Of a stretch of 42,691 nucleotides of DNA, positions 31,655 through 39,200 are shown in pieces. A model generated the notes under the pieces. The model was not told the origin of the DNA, did not search any database, and saw only the letters and a list, made by a program, of their open reading frames with translations. The stretch covers positions 1 to 42,691 of the IMG/VR virus record IMGVR_UViG_3300009183_000151; one strand, given 5' to 3'. Position 1 is the first letter of the stretch, and each line of letters begins with the position of its first letter. The stretch is from a virus. The position numbers were made by a program, and so were the translations under genes.

Positions 31655-32584
31655 ATGCCCGATATTATGGATTCTATAAGCCAGAAATCAATTAATTGCC
31701 TTGACAAAGGGCATGTCACCTTAGTGGATGTCATGCCTAGAGTCGTTCCTGAAGGAAAGACGGCAGATTATGCCATTGTTCAGGCTGCTAGAGTGAGTTA
31801 TGGAGATGGCACTAAAACTGTCAACGAAGATCGTGGTCTGATTCGTTACCTTCTCAGGCATTCTCACACGACTCCTTTAGAGATGATTGAATTTAAGTTT
31901 CATGTAAAGATGCCTATTTTCGTTTGTCGTCAATGGGCAAGGCATCGCATGAGTTCAACGAATGAAATTTCAGCTAGGTATTCAATTCTGAAGGATGATT
32001 TTTATTTTCCTGCAAGTGGCGATTTGAGAAAACAATCTTCAATAAACAAGCAGGGAGGAGATGGCAGCATTGATGAATCAAGTGCTTCTTCTTCCTATTG
32101 TATTAAAAAGATAGTTGATGATGCAAACAATAATTATAATTTTTACGAATATATGATTAAATCTGGGGTTGCGAGAGAGCAAGCCAGAATGGTTTTGCCT
32201 CTTAATATTTACACAGAGTTTTATTGGAAGATTGATCTTCACAACTTGTTTCATTTTTTGGCATTGAGAGCAGACAGTCATGCTCAAAAAGAGATTAGGG
32301 TTTACGCTGATGCTATTCTTGTTTTATTGAGGCAGATTGTGCCTATTGCCGTTGAGGCTTGGGAAGATTACCACCACATGCGTGGTGCAATTAAGCTAAC
32401 TAGATTAGAAGTCGAGTCTTTGAGAGATTATATTCAGCAATTCCAATCTTTTGCTAACGCTGAATTCAAGCAGGTCAATAGTGAAAACAAGCGTGAGCAA
32501 GCTGAATGGCTTGATAAGGCTTCTATTTTAGGCATTAATTTACCTTTACCGACACAGCAGGGGCCTGAGGGTCAATCATCTTGA
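31655..32584 (+). CDS. thyX: Flavin-dependent thymidylate synthase
   Basis: 309 residues. Methylates dUMP to dTMP with methylene-tetrahydrofolate and FAD/NADPH. The signature RHRx7S is present as RHRMSSTNEIS (Arg96-Ser106), with RYLLRHSHTTPLEM before and the late block LRADSHAQKEIRVYADAI. It is longer than many ThyX (220-260) because of an insertion around 125-150 and a helical C-terminal extension. It has its own promoter. Takes dUMP made by the dCMP deaminase at 11643. Confidence 0.93.
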   Translation: MPDIMDSISQKSINCLDKGHVTLVDVMPRVVPEGKTADYAIVQAARVSYGDGTKTVNEDRGLIRYLLRHSHTTPLEMIEFKFHVKMPIFVCRQWARHRMSSTNEISARYSILKDDFYFPASGDLRKQSSINKQGGDGSIDESSASSSYCIKKIVDDANNNYNFYEYMIKSGVAREQARMVLPLNIYTEFYWKIDLHNLFHFLALRADSHAQKEIRVYADAILVLLRQIVPIAVEAWEDYHHMRGAIKLTRLEVESLRDYIQQFQSFANAEFKQVNSENKREQAEWLDKASILGINLPLPTQQGPEGQSS

Positions 32585-32660
32585 ATCCTAAGCCGTTTAT
32601 AATTTGAAAAGACAAAAGAATGAAAGTAATCATGTTTCCTCCTAAAGGTCACTATATCTC

Positions 32661-34055
32661 ATGGAAAATATTTTGCAATTCTTAGAAAGAGACAAAAATG
32701 GCCCAAGATTGAAAATTGCAGTCTTGGGCGATTCTATGATTGATGAATATTTTGATGTGCAAGTTAAGAGGATATCGCCGGAATATCCGATACCAATACT
32801 TCAATCAGAGTGCAATGATCCACAAGTTGTTCCCGGTGGAGCGGCTAATGTTGCATGTCAGTTTGGCAATTTTAACGCAGATGTCAGCCTTGTTTCCTTG
32901 ATTGATCAGGAAGCGGTTAAGATTTTTGCAAAATCAGGAATAGAAATTAACTCTGCTTCTCAGATCGTACAAAATAAAATTCCACGCAAGAAAAGGTTTT
33001 TCTCAGACAATTTTCAGGTATCCAGAATTGATTTTGAAAAACAGAATTATGGGTTGACTGATGATAATCTTCAAAATGCCGTAAAGAATTTGTTATCTTA
33101 TTTCGGGCAGCAGCACTATCAGGCTGTTATTTTTTCTGATTACGGTAAGGGTATTTTTAATTATTTTGACAATTCAATCTTGAAGAAATTTCCAATCACA
33201 ATTGTTGATCCTAAGAATGGCGATATTGCAAAGTGGCGTGGATGTACGGTATTCAAGCCAAATCGTGAAGAGGCTTTGCGTTTGAGTGGCAAAAAGACAG
33301 TTTTTGATGCTGGAATTTACTTGTCTGAATTTCTTGGTTCATCTGTTGTTATAACAGAAGCTTCTAAAGGTGTAAGTGTATTTGATAATGGTGTTTTTCG
33401 TGAAATAAGACCAGATATAAGTCCAGCAGTTGCTGAGTCGGTCATAGGAGCGGGAGACTGTTTTGTTGCATTCTTGACTATGTTCCTTCTAAGAGGTTTT
33501 AGTCTTATTGATTCTTCAGAAATGGCATTTAAGGCTGGAACATTGTATGTTTTGAACAAAAAGAACAAACCTATAACTAAGCATGATCTTTTATTTTCAA
33601 TTGATCATGTTGGTTCAAAAATAATTTCTTTTGATGATTGTGGCTTTTTGTGTGACAGAAAGTTCAAGCTTGTTTTCACGAATGGATGTTTTGACATTTT
33701 GCACAGGGGCCATATTGAATCATTTAAGTTTGCCAAAAGTCAGGGAGATAAACTTGTTGTTGGTGTTAATTCAGATGCAAGTGTTGGCAAGTTAAAGGAT
33801 GGAAGGCCCATCAATTCGATTAATGATCGAATTTCGCTCTTAGCTTCTTGTGAGTATGTCGATTATGTCATTGTTTTTGATGATGATACACCTTTGGAAC
33901 TTATCAAGAAAATAAGTCCCGATGTTTTGGTTAAGGGCGAGGATTACAGGGAAGAAGATATTATCGGACATGGAATAGTGCCGGAAATTAAAAGATGCCC
34001 TCTAGTTGAGGGCATCAGCACAACAAAAATCATCGAGAAAATCAAGAAAATTTAG
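32661..34055 (+). CDS. hldE: HldE-like bifunctional sugar kinase / cytidylyltransferase
   Basis: 464 residues, close to the 477 of E. coli HldE. The N-terminal PfkB-type kinase (1 to about 325) shows VLGDSMIDEYFDVQVKRISP, PGGAANVACQFG and the catalytic loop VIGAGDCFVAF. The C-terminal nucleotidyltransferase (about 335-464) shows FTNGCFDILHRGHIE, VVGVNSDASVGKLKDGRP and VKGEDYREEDIIG, ending with ISTTKIIEKI. HldE makes ADP-heptose precursors for LPS. The GT9-type gene at 12680 could use the product. Bacterial ADP-heptose is also an innate immune signal in animals, though relevance here is unknown. The 3' end overlaps the convergent Cys-rich gene by 4 bp. Confidence 0.85.
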   Translation: MENILQFLERDKNGPRLKIAVLGDSMIDEYFDVQVKRISPEYPIPILQSECNDPQVVPGGAANVACQFGNFNADVSLVSLIDQEAVKIFAKSGIEINSASQIVQNKIPRKKRFFSDNFQVSRIDFEKQNYGLTDDNLQNAVKNLLSYFGQQHYQAVIFSDYGKGIFNYFDNSILKKFPITIVDPKNGDIAKWRGCTVFKPNREEALRLSGKKTVFDAGIYLSEFLGSSVVITEASKGVSVFDNGVFREIRPDISPAVAESVIGAGDCFVAFLTMFLLRGFSLIDSSEMAFKAGTLYVLNKKNKPITKHDLLFSIDHVGSKIISFDDCGFLCDRKFKLVFTNGCFDILHRGHIESFKFAKSQGDKLVVGVNSDASVGKLKDGRPINSINDRISLLASCEYVDYVIVFDDDTPLELIKKISPDVLVKGEDYREEDIIGHGIVPEIKRCPLVEGISTTKIIEKIKKI

Positions 34056-34294
34056 CAAGAACACTTGGTCTTGCCGCATTCCTTGCAGCACTTGCAATCT
34101 TTGCAGCATTCGCCTTTAAGTGTGCAAGAATTGTTGTCGCAGCATTTGCACACGCATTTGCATGGCACATGACAATCGCAAGTTCCTTTGCAGCATTCGC
34201 AAGAACAGCATTTCTTACTCATGCCGCATCCGACAAAGAATCCAATGATGATAACAGCTATGATGCCCAGAATGTTTTCATAAAAGTTGTTCAT
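34052..34294 (-). CDS. Membrane-anchored cysteine-rich, metallothionein-like protein
   Basis: 80 residues from ATG 34294, 8 nt after AAGGAG. Residues 7-24 (ENILGIIAVIIIGFFVG) form one membrane span. The remaining 55 residues hold about 22 Cys in CC and C-x-C patterns (KKCCSCECCKGTCDC, CKCVCKCC, ECCKDCKCCKECG), spaced by Lys, with few hydrophobics. This looks like a metal-binding domain held at the inner face or surface of the membrane, or in the virion. Metallothioneins are soluble, so an anchored form is unusual. No family assigned. Confidence 0.7.
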   Translation of the reverse strand: MNNFYENILGIIAVIIIGFFVGCGMSKKCCSCECCKGTCDCHVPCKCVCKCCDNNSCTLKGECCKDCKCCKECGKTKCSC

Positions 34295-34337
34295 GTTTGT
34301 TTCTCCTTCTAAAATATATAGTTGAGAACAAACAAAC

Positions 34338-34628
34338 ATGCCAAGAAGAAAAAACAATATAGACAAAAAAGCAAAAAAGAAGGGAAAAGGCAAATGTAGA
34401 TTTTGTCCTTGTGACACTTATGAATTGTTGGATTTGCATAGGATAACTGAGGGAAATGAGGGAGGAATCTATTCTGACCAGAATACAGTTGTGGTTTGTG
34501 CGAACTGTCACAGGAAGATTCATGCCGGAATAATCAAAATAGACAGACAATATTCAACCATGTCAGGAAGATGGTGTTTGCATTATTGGATGGATGATGA
34601 GGAATATTGGTCAGTAGATGATAGATAA
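34338..34628 (+). CDS. HNH-type nuclease
   Basis: 96 residues. A Lys-rich start is followed by the HNH site: CRFCPCD (Cys20, Cys23), LLDLHRI (His34), SDQNTVVVCANCHRKIHAG (Asn49, Cys54, Cys57, His58, His62). The four Cys form the usual structural zinc of this group. Small phage HNH proteins cut DNA in packaging, homing or host-DNA breakdown; being stand-alone and far from a visible terminase, homing or exclusion is as likely as packaging. Ribosome site weak. Confidence 0.7.
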   Translation: MPRRKNNIDKKAKKKGKGKCRFCPCDTYELLDLHRITEGNEGGIYSDQNTVVVCANCHRKIHAGIIKIDRQYSTMSGRWCLHYWMDDEEYWSVDDR

Positions 34629-34631
34629 TTC

Positions 34632-34811
34632 ATGCTTACATTTCAAAGTTTTTTAGAGAATAAGCTGAGAAAAGGTACATTTGACTTTGGAACAGTCCGT
34701 AGTCCTGCGAGGTTGATTGCCAAGGGGACAGCAAAACCGGCAAAACCAGTAAGACCAAATTTTTCATTCAAGGGTAGAGATGAAATTCAGGCATTTTTTA
34801 GAAACAAATGA
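34632..34811 (+). CDS. Tiny protein with capsid-targeting-like N-terminus
   Basis: 59 residues from ATG 34632, 3 bp after the HNH stop. MLTFQSFLENKLRKG follows the recurring N-terminal pattern, though without a strict L/I-x-E triplet. The rest is basic and Pro/Ala/Lys-rich (KGTAKPAKPVRP), ending in SFKGRDEIQAFFRNK. It overlaps the next small gene by 32 bp. Confidence 0.5.
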   Translation: MLTFQSFLENKLRKGTFDFGTVRSPARLIAKGTAKPAKPVRPNFSFKGRDEIQAFFRNK

Positions 34812-35028
34812 AAAGATTCAAAATCTTACTGACAGGGGCGGAGTTGATATTAAAGGATTGAAAACCAATCAGCTTTCCGTTGGTTTGAGGGTAGAGAAAG
34901 AACACAAGGGAAAAATGGGAAGAGATACAGAAGTTGCCAAAAATGATGTTGATGTTCTTAAAATTGCTGTTGCTCATTTGAGGGAAGACCCATATTATTA
35001 TTCCAAGCTAATTAAAGCAGGTCTTTAA
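34780..35028 (+). CDS. DUF5661-like small protein with capsid-targeting-like N-terminus
   Basis: 82 residues. MKFRHFLETNE carries the shared N-terminal pattern. The body matches a domain often seen in phages: LSVGLRVEKEHKGKMG followed by VLKIAVAHLREDPYYYSKLIKAG, the GLxVExEH and AxxHLxEDPxYYxKL pair I associate with DUF5661. Its biochemical role is not known. Starts inside the previous gene, so coupled to it. Confidence 0.6.
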   Translation: MKFRHFLETNEKIQNLTDRGGVDIKGLKTNQLSVGLRVEKEHKGKMGRDTEVAKNDVDVLKIAVAHLREDPYYYSKLIKAGL

Positions 35029-35050
35029 TTTAACTCTAGGAGTTTGAAAT

Positions 35051-35455
35051 ATGCGTAGTTTTAATGAATTTATGGAATCCAAGATTTTCAATGAAAATGA
35101 CTTGGATCATTATGCTCAAGTAAGTGATGAGGCTTTGGACAATGCTTATCATTATGGCCGTTCAAAGCCCGGAACATTTGGATATGAGGCCAATAAGGGT
35201 AGCGCCAAGTTCGCTCTTAATTTGATGCAAAATGGCGAAACAGACATTGAGAAAATTTCTGATGCTATTCATAAAGGATGGGCCAGTGTGGCGACCACAT
35301 ATGATGATCCTATTTATGCGACCAAGCCTGAGAAGAAGGAAAACAGGATGAAGTTGGCAAATACTTCTTACTCTGAATTGTCAGAAGACGAGAAAGAAAA
35401 GGACAGAGTTGTTGCCAGATCTTTGCTACAAGCATACCAGCAAAATAATACTTAA
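35051..35455 (+). CDS. RyR-domain-like protein with capsid-targeting-like N-terminus
   Basis: 134 residues. MRSFNEFMESK fits the shared N-terminal pattern. Residues about 60-130 look like a RyR (ryanodine receptor) repeat: ISDAIHKGWASVATTYDD, then MKLANTSYSELSEDEKEKDR with VVARSLLQAYQ, matching the H-x-x-W and PYxELxxxEKxxDR pattern of that module. Bacterial and phage RyR domains are thought to bind nucleotides or related small molecules. AGGAG upstream fits the start. If packed in the head it could act early after injection. Confidence 0.5.
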   Translation: MRSFNEFMESKIFNENDLDHYAQVSDEALDNAYHYGRSKPGTFGYEANKGSAKFALNLMQNGETDIEKISDAIHKGWASVATTYDDPIYATKPEKKENRMKLANTSYSELSEDEKEKDRVVARSLLQAYQQNNT

Positions 35456-35477
35456 AAAAATCATACTACCTTAGTTT

Positions 35478-36068
35478 ATGATTTCTTCACTTGGCAATGG
35501 TTTGACGATTGCCATTAATTGTGATTATTTGCCACATCATGACTGGATGTCTTTTTTGACATATTGGTCAATAGCCAAGACTTTGCCGGATTGCAAGGTC
35601 TTGGCTACATGTGTTAGGCAAAAAATGAATATGGATATTTTTAATTGGCCAAGAAAATGCAATGTACAATTCGCATATCACAAGCCAATGGTTGATGAAG
35701 AGTTGTATAATTTTATAATGACAAGTCCGAAATTTGAAAAGACAAAGTCTTTATTGTTTGTCAAACCCGAAATTATTTTCATAAGGGATTTTGAGGAAGC
35801 AAATTTTCCAGTTGAAAAAATTCATGATTTTAAGGGTATTTCTGAGATCGATGGTTTGGTAAGTGATTCAAAATCTGAAAATTCTACCGTTTGCTGTGAT
35901 TATTCAAATGGTTGGGGTAAGTTTGTGACTTCCAAGTGGATAAATAAAACAAGCATACCTTTTTCAAGAATTGATTTTTCTTGCATGGGAATGACTGTGA
36001 ATGAAAACAGAATTGCAGGGATTTGGAAATCAGCATCAAAGATATACCCAAGTTTATCAAGGGGATAA
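35478..36068 (+). CDS. Unknown protein, possibly glycosyltransferase-like
   Basis: 196 residues. Strands such as LTIAINCDYLPHHDWMSFLTYW, DCKVLATCVRQ and LLFVKPEIIFIRDF suggest a nucleotide-sugar transferase-like alpha/beta fold, but no DxD motif is obvious. A double Cys (VCCDYSNGWG) lies in the C-terminal third. Separated by one base from the next gene. Confidence 0.5.
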   Translation: MISSLGNGLTIAINCDYLPHHDWMSFLTYWSIAKTLPDCKVLATCVRQKMNMDIFNWPRKCNVQFAYHKPMVDEELYNFIMTSPKFEKTKSLLFVKPEIIFIRDFEEANFPVEKIHDFKGISEIDGLVSDSKSENSTVCCDYSNGWGKFVTSKWINKTSIPFSRIDFSCMGMTVNENRIAGIWKSASKIYPSLSRG

Positions 36069-36069
36069 A

Positions 36070-36354
36070 ATGAGAAATTTTAACTACGACGAAAATGAAG
36101 ATTTTCGTGAAGATATCGACAAGTTTTTTGAGCAAGACGGAGAGTCTGGAGACAATTATGACGATTTCTTGAAAGAAGAATTTGCAATTCAAGAGGCAAA
36201 AATTGCTCTTCAGAGCAGGGATATTAATCTTCGTTTGATGAGGACGGCTGTAAGAGTTTGTGAAAAAACTTTTCTTTGGTCTTTTTATTCAATCGTTACT
36301 CGTATGAAAATGATTTCCGAAACATATAAAAAACTTAAGAAACTAGAGGATTGA
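36070..36354 (+). CDS. Small acidic/helical protein
   Basis: 94 residues from ATG 36070 with AAGGGG 6 nt upstream, 1 bp after the previous stop. The first 40 residues are very acidic (NYDENEDFREDIDKFFEQDG), the rest a basic-amphipathic helix pair (LQSRDINLRLMRTAVRVCEKTF). The charge split suggests an assembly or DNA-mimic type protein; not assignable. Confidence 0.55.
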   Translation: MRNFNYDENEDFREDIDKFFEQDGESGDNYDDFLKEEFAIQEAKIALQSRDINLRLMRTAVRVCEKTFLWSFYSIVTRMKMISETYKKLKKLED

Positions 36355-36355
36355 T

Positions 36356-36691
36356 ATGCCTTTTTATGAATTTTCCTGCAAGAAATGTAATCACCGTTAT
36401 GAGGAGCTTACTTCTCACGATCCTTCGGGCAAATACAAGGATGTAACATGCCCGAATTGCAAAAGCAAATCAAAGAAGAAGCTTATGTCTGCTTGCAAGT
36501 ACCAATTTGCAAATCCAGAAGGAACAGACCGCTGGAATAGCGAAAGCAGCGGACATGATTATAGATTCAACCATAATTTACCAAAAGTAATTACAGAAAG
36601 ACAAAGAGCAGAAGAAGCAGGAAAAAATCCCGATCCATATAATAAGATAAATGACTTAGAAAGTGACAATTCATGGGGCGAAGTTAAGTAA
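36356..36691 (+). CDS. FmdB-like zinc-ribbon protein
   Basis: 111 residues. The first 45 residues are a typical FmdB zinc ribbon: MPFYEFSCKKCNHRYEEL (Cys8, Cys11) and VTCPNCKSKSKKKLMS (Cys32, Cys35). The C-terminal part is charged and likely unstructured. In phages such ribbons often serve as small nucleic-acid or protein adaptors. It is followed by a strong terminator. Confidence 0.78.
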   Translation: MPFYEFSCKKCNHRYEELTSHDPSGKYKDVTCPNCKSKSKKKLMSACKYQFANPEGTDRWNSESSGHDYRFNHNLPKVITERQRAEEAGKNPDPYNKINDLESDNSWGEVK

Positions 36692-36715
36692 AAAATAATT
36701 AATTCAAAAAAAATT

Positions 36716-36743
36716 CCTCGGTTTTTACAACCGGGGTTTTTTT
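36716..36743 (+). terminator. Terminator after the FmdB-like gene
   Basis: CCTCGGTT (36716-36723), 5-nt loop, AACCGGGG (36729-36736) with one G-T pair, followed by seven T residues. It separates the small-gene run from the PrkA operon. Confidence 0.8.
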
Positions 36744-36819
36744 ATGTCAAATTCTGGCTTATAATGTAATCGGGTAAGTCTGTGTCATATGCAAACATCC
36801 GTAGGCCGGAGGCAATATA
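36744..36819 (+). promoter_or_regulatory. Promoter and leader of the PrkA operon
   Basis: TATAAT at about 36762 sits between the terminator and prkA; a good -35 at normal distance is not seen, so a phage-modified or extended -10 promoter is possible. The leader is about 50 nt and ends in CCGGAGG before ATG 36820. Confidence 0.4.
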
Positions 36820-38895
36820 ATGAACAAGCTGCAAAAAGTGATTTCAAATTTCAACCGTGAACAGTTCAAGGCAATCAATACTGAAATTTCTTTCTCAGAA
36901 TATATTGATCTTTGCTATCAAAATCCAAAACTCATCCGTAATTCATGGCAGACCATCTATGACATGATCATGGAAAAGGGAAGTTATCCTGTTGAGGAAT
37001 ACCGCAAGACATATGTCAATTACAAGTTTTTTGATGATCCAGATTGTCCAATCGTTGGCTTGACCCCGATGAAGGACTCTCTCGTCAAGTTTATCAAGGG
37101 AGCGGCAGGCGGATACGGGACAGAACGCAGAATTCTTCTTCTTCATGGACCTGTTGGCAGTTCAAAGTCAACTATTCTCAGACTTATCAAGAGAAGTCTT
37201 GAGAAATACAGCAAGACTGATGCTGGAGCTTGGTATAGCTTCAAATGGGTGAATCTTCCTACAGGCGCTGATGGGATCTACAACAACCCAGAATGCGAAT
37301 GCCCAATGCACGAACAACCTCTTAAGTTGCTCCCCAAGGAAGTTCGTGGACAAATCATTGCAGATATCAACAGGATTCATGAAGAAATCGCAACTCCACA
37401 AGAGAGGAGCGATATTTACACTCTCAAATGCAATGACGAACTTGATCCTCTTTGCAATTTCTTTATGAACGAACTTCTGAAGAGATACGAGGGTGACCTT
37501 CAAAAAGTTCTTGACAACCATATTAAGGTCGTCAGAAAGGTCCATTCTGAAGCCAATCGTTGTGGAATCGCAACATTCCAGCCCAAAGATGAAAAGAATC
37601 AAGACAGCACAGAGCTAACAGGTGATATTAACTTCCGTAATATCGGAAACTTTGGTTCAGACAGCGATCCAAGATCATTCTCTTTTGATGGAGAATTCTG
37701 TGCTGGCAACAGAGGAATAATCGAGTTTATTGAAGCACTTAAGCTCGATACTGCATTCCTTTATGACCTTCTTGGTGCATCCCAAGAACAAAGCATCAAG
37801 CCAAAGAAGTTTGCTCAAGTAAGCATTGACGAGGCAATTTTTTCGCACACAAACGATCCAGAATTTCAGAAGCTCAAGAGCAACCAATATATGGAAGCTT
37901 TCCGTGATCGTACAACCAAGATTGATGTTCCTTACACCCTTAGATGGAACGAAGAGCTAAGGATTCTTGAAAAGGACTATGGTCCCGGTAAAGTTCGCCA
38001 ACACATTGCTCCTCACACTCTTGAAATTGCCGCTTTGTGGAGTGTATTGACTCGTCTTGCTGATGATAAAGATGGCAAGATTAGCCTTGTCGAGAAGGCA
38101 GAACTTTATGATGGCAGGCTTCTTGCAGGATGGACTGAAGATTCTGTCAAGGAACTAAAAGACAAGTATCCCGAAGAGGGCATGAGTGGTGGGATTTCAG
38201 TTCGATATCTACAGGACAAGATTTCCAACTGCCTTGCCAACAATCATGACTATGTCAACATGTTCATGGTTCTCAATGAATTGCGTGACGGCCTTGACCA
38301 TTGCAGCTTGCTTACCAATAAGGAGCAAGTTGGCCGTTACATCACTTGTATCGATCTTGCAGTCAAGAAGTTGACTGAAATCTTGAAAGCGGAGGTTCAG
38401 AAGGCTTTGGTCGGCGATAAGGAAGCGATTAAGCGTCTTTGCTCAAACTACATCGATAACCTCATGGCATATATCAACAAGAGCAAGATTAAGGATCAGA
38501 TCACTGGTCAAGACCGCAAGCCAGACGAAAGGCTGATGCGTCAGATTGAGGAAAAGATTCAGATTCCAGATACTGGATGTGATGATTTCCGCCGTCAGAT
38601 TGCCGCCTTCATCGGTCATCTTGCTCATGAGGGCAAGAGTTTTCAATGGGATTCCAATCCTAAGCTTCGCAAGGCTCTTGAGGCGAAACTTTTCGAGGAT
38701 GTCAAGGACACCATCAAGTTAAGCGCACTCAATATGAGCGGAGCGAGTGTTGTTGACAAAGACTTGCAAGAAAAGATTGATGCAGTCAAGACAAGACTCG
38801 TTAAAGAGTTTGGATACAACGAGAGAAGTGCAACGGATGTTCTAGAATTTGTTGGCGGAATTTTCTCCCGTGGCGATCTAGCCGAAGACGAGTGA
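36820..38895 (+). CDS. prkA: PrkA-type serine protein kinase / AAA+ protein
   Basis: 691 residues (E. coli YeaG 644, B. subtilis PrkA 631). The AAA+ part (about 1-390) has LLLHGPVGSSKSTILRL (Gly110-Thr118) with Ser where many P-loops have Gly before Lys, the family-specific CECPMHEQPLKLLP, and GNRGIIEFIEALK plus QVSIDEAIFSHTNDPEF, DRTTKIDVPY around the second region and sensor elements. The C-terminal half corresponds to the PrkA kinase-like domain. In bacteria PrkA/YeaG works with YeaH and SpoVR in starvation, stress and sporulation. All motifs look intact. First gene of the triad operon, ribosome site CCGGAGG. Confidence 0.9.
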   Translation: MNKLQKVISNFNREQFKAINTEISFSEYIDLCYQNPKLIRNSWQTIYDMIMEKGSYPVEEYRKTYVNYKFFDDPDCPIVGLTPMKDSLVKFIKGAAGGYGTERRILLLHGPVGSSKSTILRLIKRSLEKYSKTDAGAWYSFKWVNLPTGADGIYNNPECECPMHEQPLKLLPKEVRGQIIADINRIHEEIATPQERSDIYTLKCNDELDPLCNFFMNELLKRYEGDLQKVLDNHIKVVRKVHSEANRCGIATFQPKDEKNQDSTELTGDINFRNIGNFGSDSDPRSFSFDGEFCAGNRGIIEFIEALKLDTAFLYDLLGASQEQSIKPKKFAQVSIDEAIFSHTNDPEFQKLKSNQYMEAFRDRTTKIDVPYTLRWNEELRILEKDYGPGKVRQHIAPHTLEIAALWSVLTRLADDKDGKISLVEKAELYDGRLLAGWTEDSVKELKDKYPEEGMSGGISVRYLQDKISNCLANNHDYVNMFMVLNELRDGLDHCSLLTNKEQVGRYITCIDLAVKKLTEILKAEVQKALVGDKEAIKRLCSNYIDNLMAYINKSKIKDQITGQDRKPDERLMRQIEEKIQIPDTGCDDFRRQIAAFIGHLAHEGKSFQWDSNPKLRKALEAKLFEDVKDTIKLSALNMSGASVVDKDLQEKIDAVKTRLVKEFGYNERSATDVLEFVGGIFSRGDLAEDE

Positions 38896-38942
38896 TGATT
38901 GAATTAACTTTATAAAAAGGTGACGATCAGTAAGGAGGATTC

Positions 38943-39164
38943 ATGACCATTCAGAACCATTGGTTACAGTCTGCTCAAGTCAAGCAACTCATGAAAGAAA
39001 TTGATGAGATTGCTATGGATATTTGGTCACAAGATGGAACTCTTGGCGATCTGTTTTCCGCCTTGAATGACGATCATACTGATCTTCTTTTCTCGATGAA
39101 GATCAAGGACTTTGCAAGCGATCCAAATGACATGTCATGCGGTATCGAGCTTGTTTCTCCTTAA
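38943..39164 (+). CDS. Small protein inside the PrkA operon
   Basis: 73 residues with AAGGAGG before ATG 38943. Acidic helical protein (VKQLMKEIDEIAMDIWSQDG, DLFSALNDDHTDLLFSMK). Bacterial yeaGH operons do not normally have a gene here, so this may be a phage-specific partner of PrkA or YeaH. Family unknown. Confidence 0.65.
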   Translation: MTIQNHWLQSAQVKQLMKEIDEIAMDIWSQDGTLGDLFSALNDDHTDLLFSMKIKDFASDPNDMSCGIELVSP

Positions 39165-39176
39165 CCAGAAAGGAAT

Positions 39177-39193
39177 CCGTCACAAGATGACGG
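39177..39193 (+). promoter_or_regulatory. Hairpin between ribosome site and start codon of yeaH
   Basis: CCGTCA and TGACGG form a 6-bp stem with a 5-nt loop. The ribosome site AAAGGA (39169-39174) lies upstream of the hairpin, 26 nt from ATG 39201 on the linear sequence, but about 9 nt once the stem is folded out. This is the layout known for T4 genes 25 and 38, where an intervening hairpin brings the ribosome site near the start. Confidence 0.55.
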
Positions 39194-39200
39194 TTAAGCT

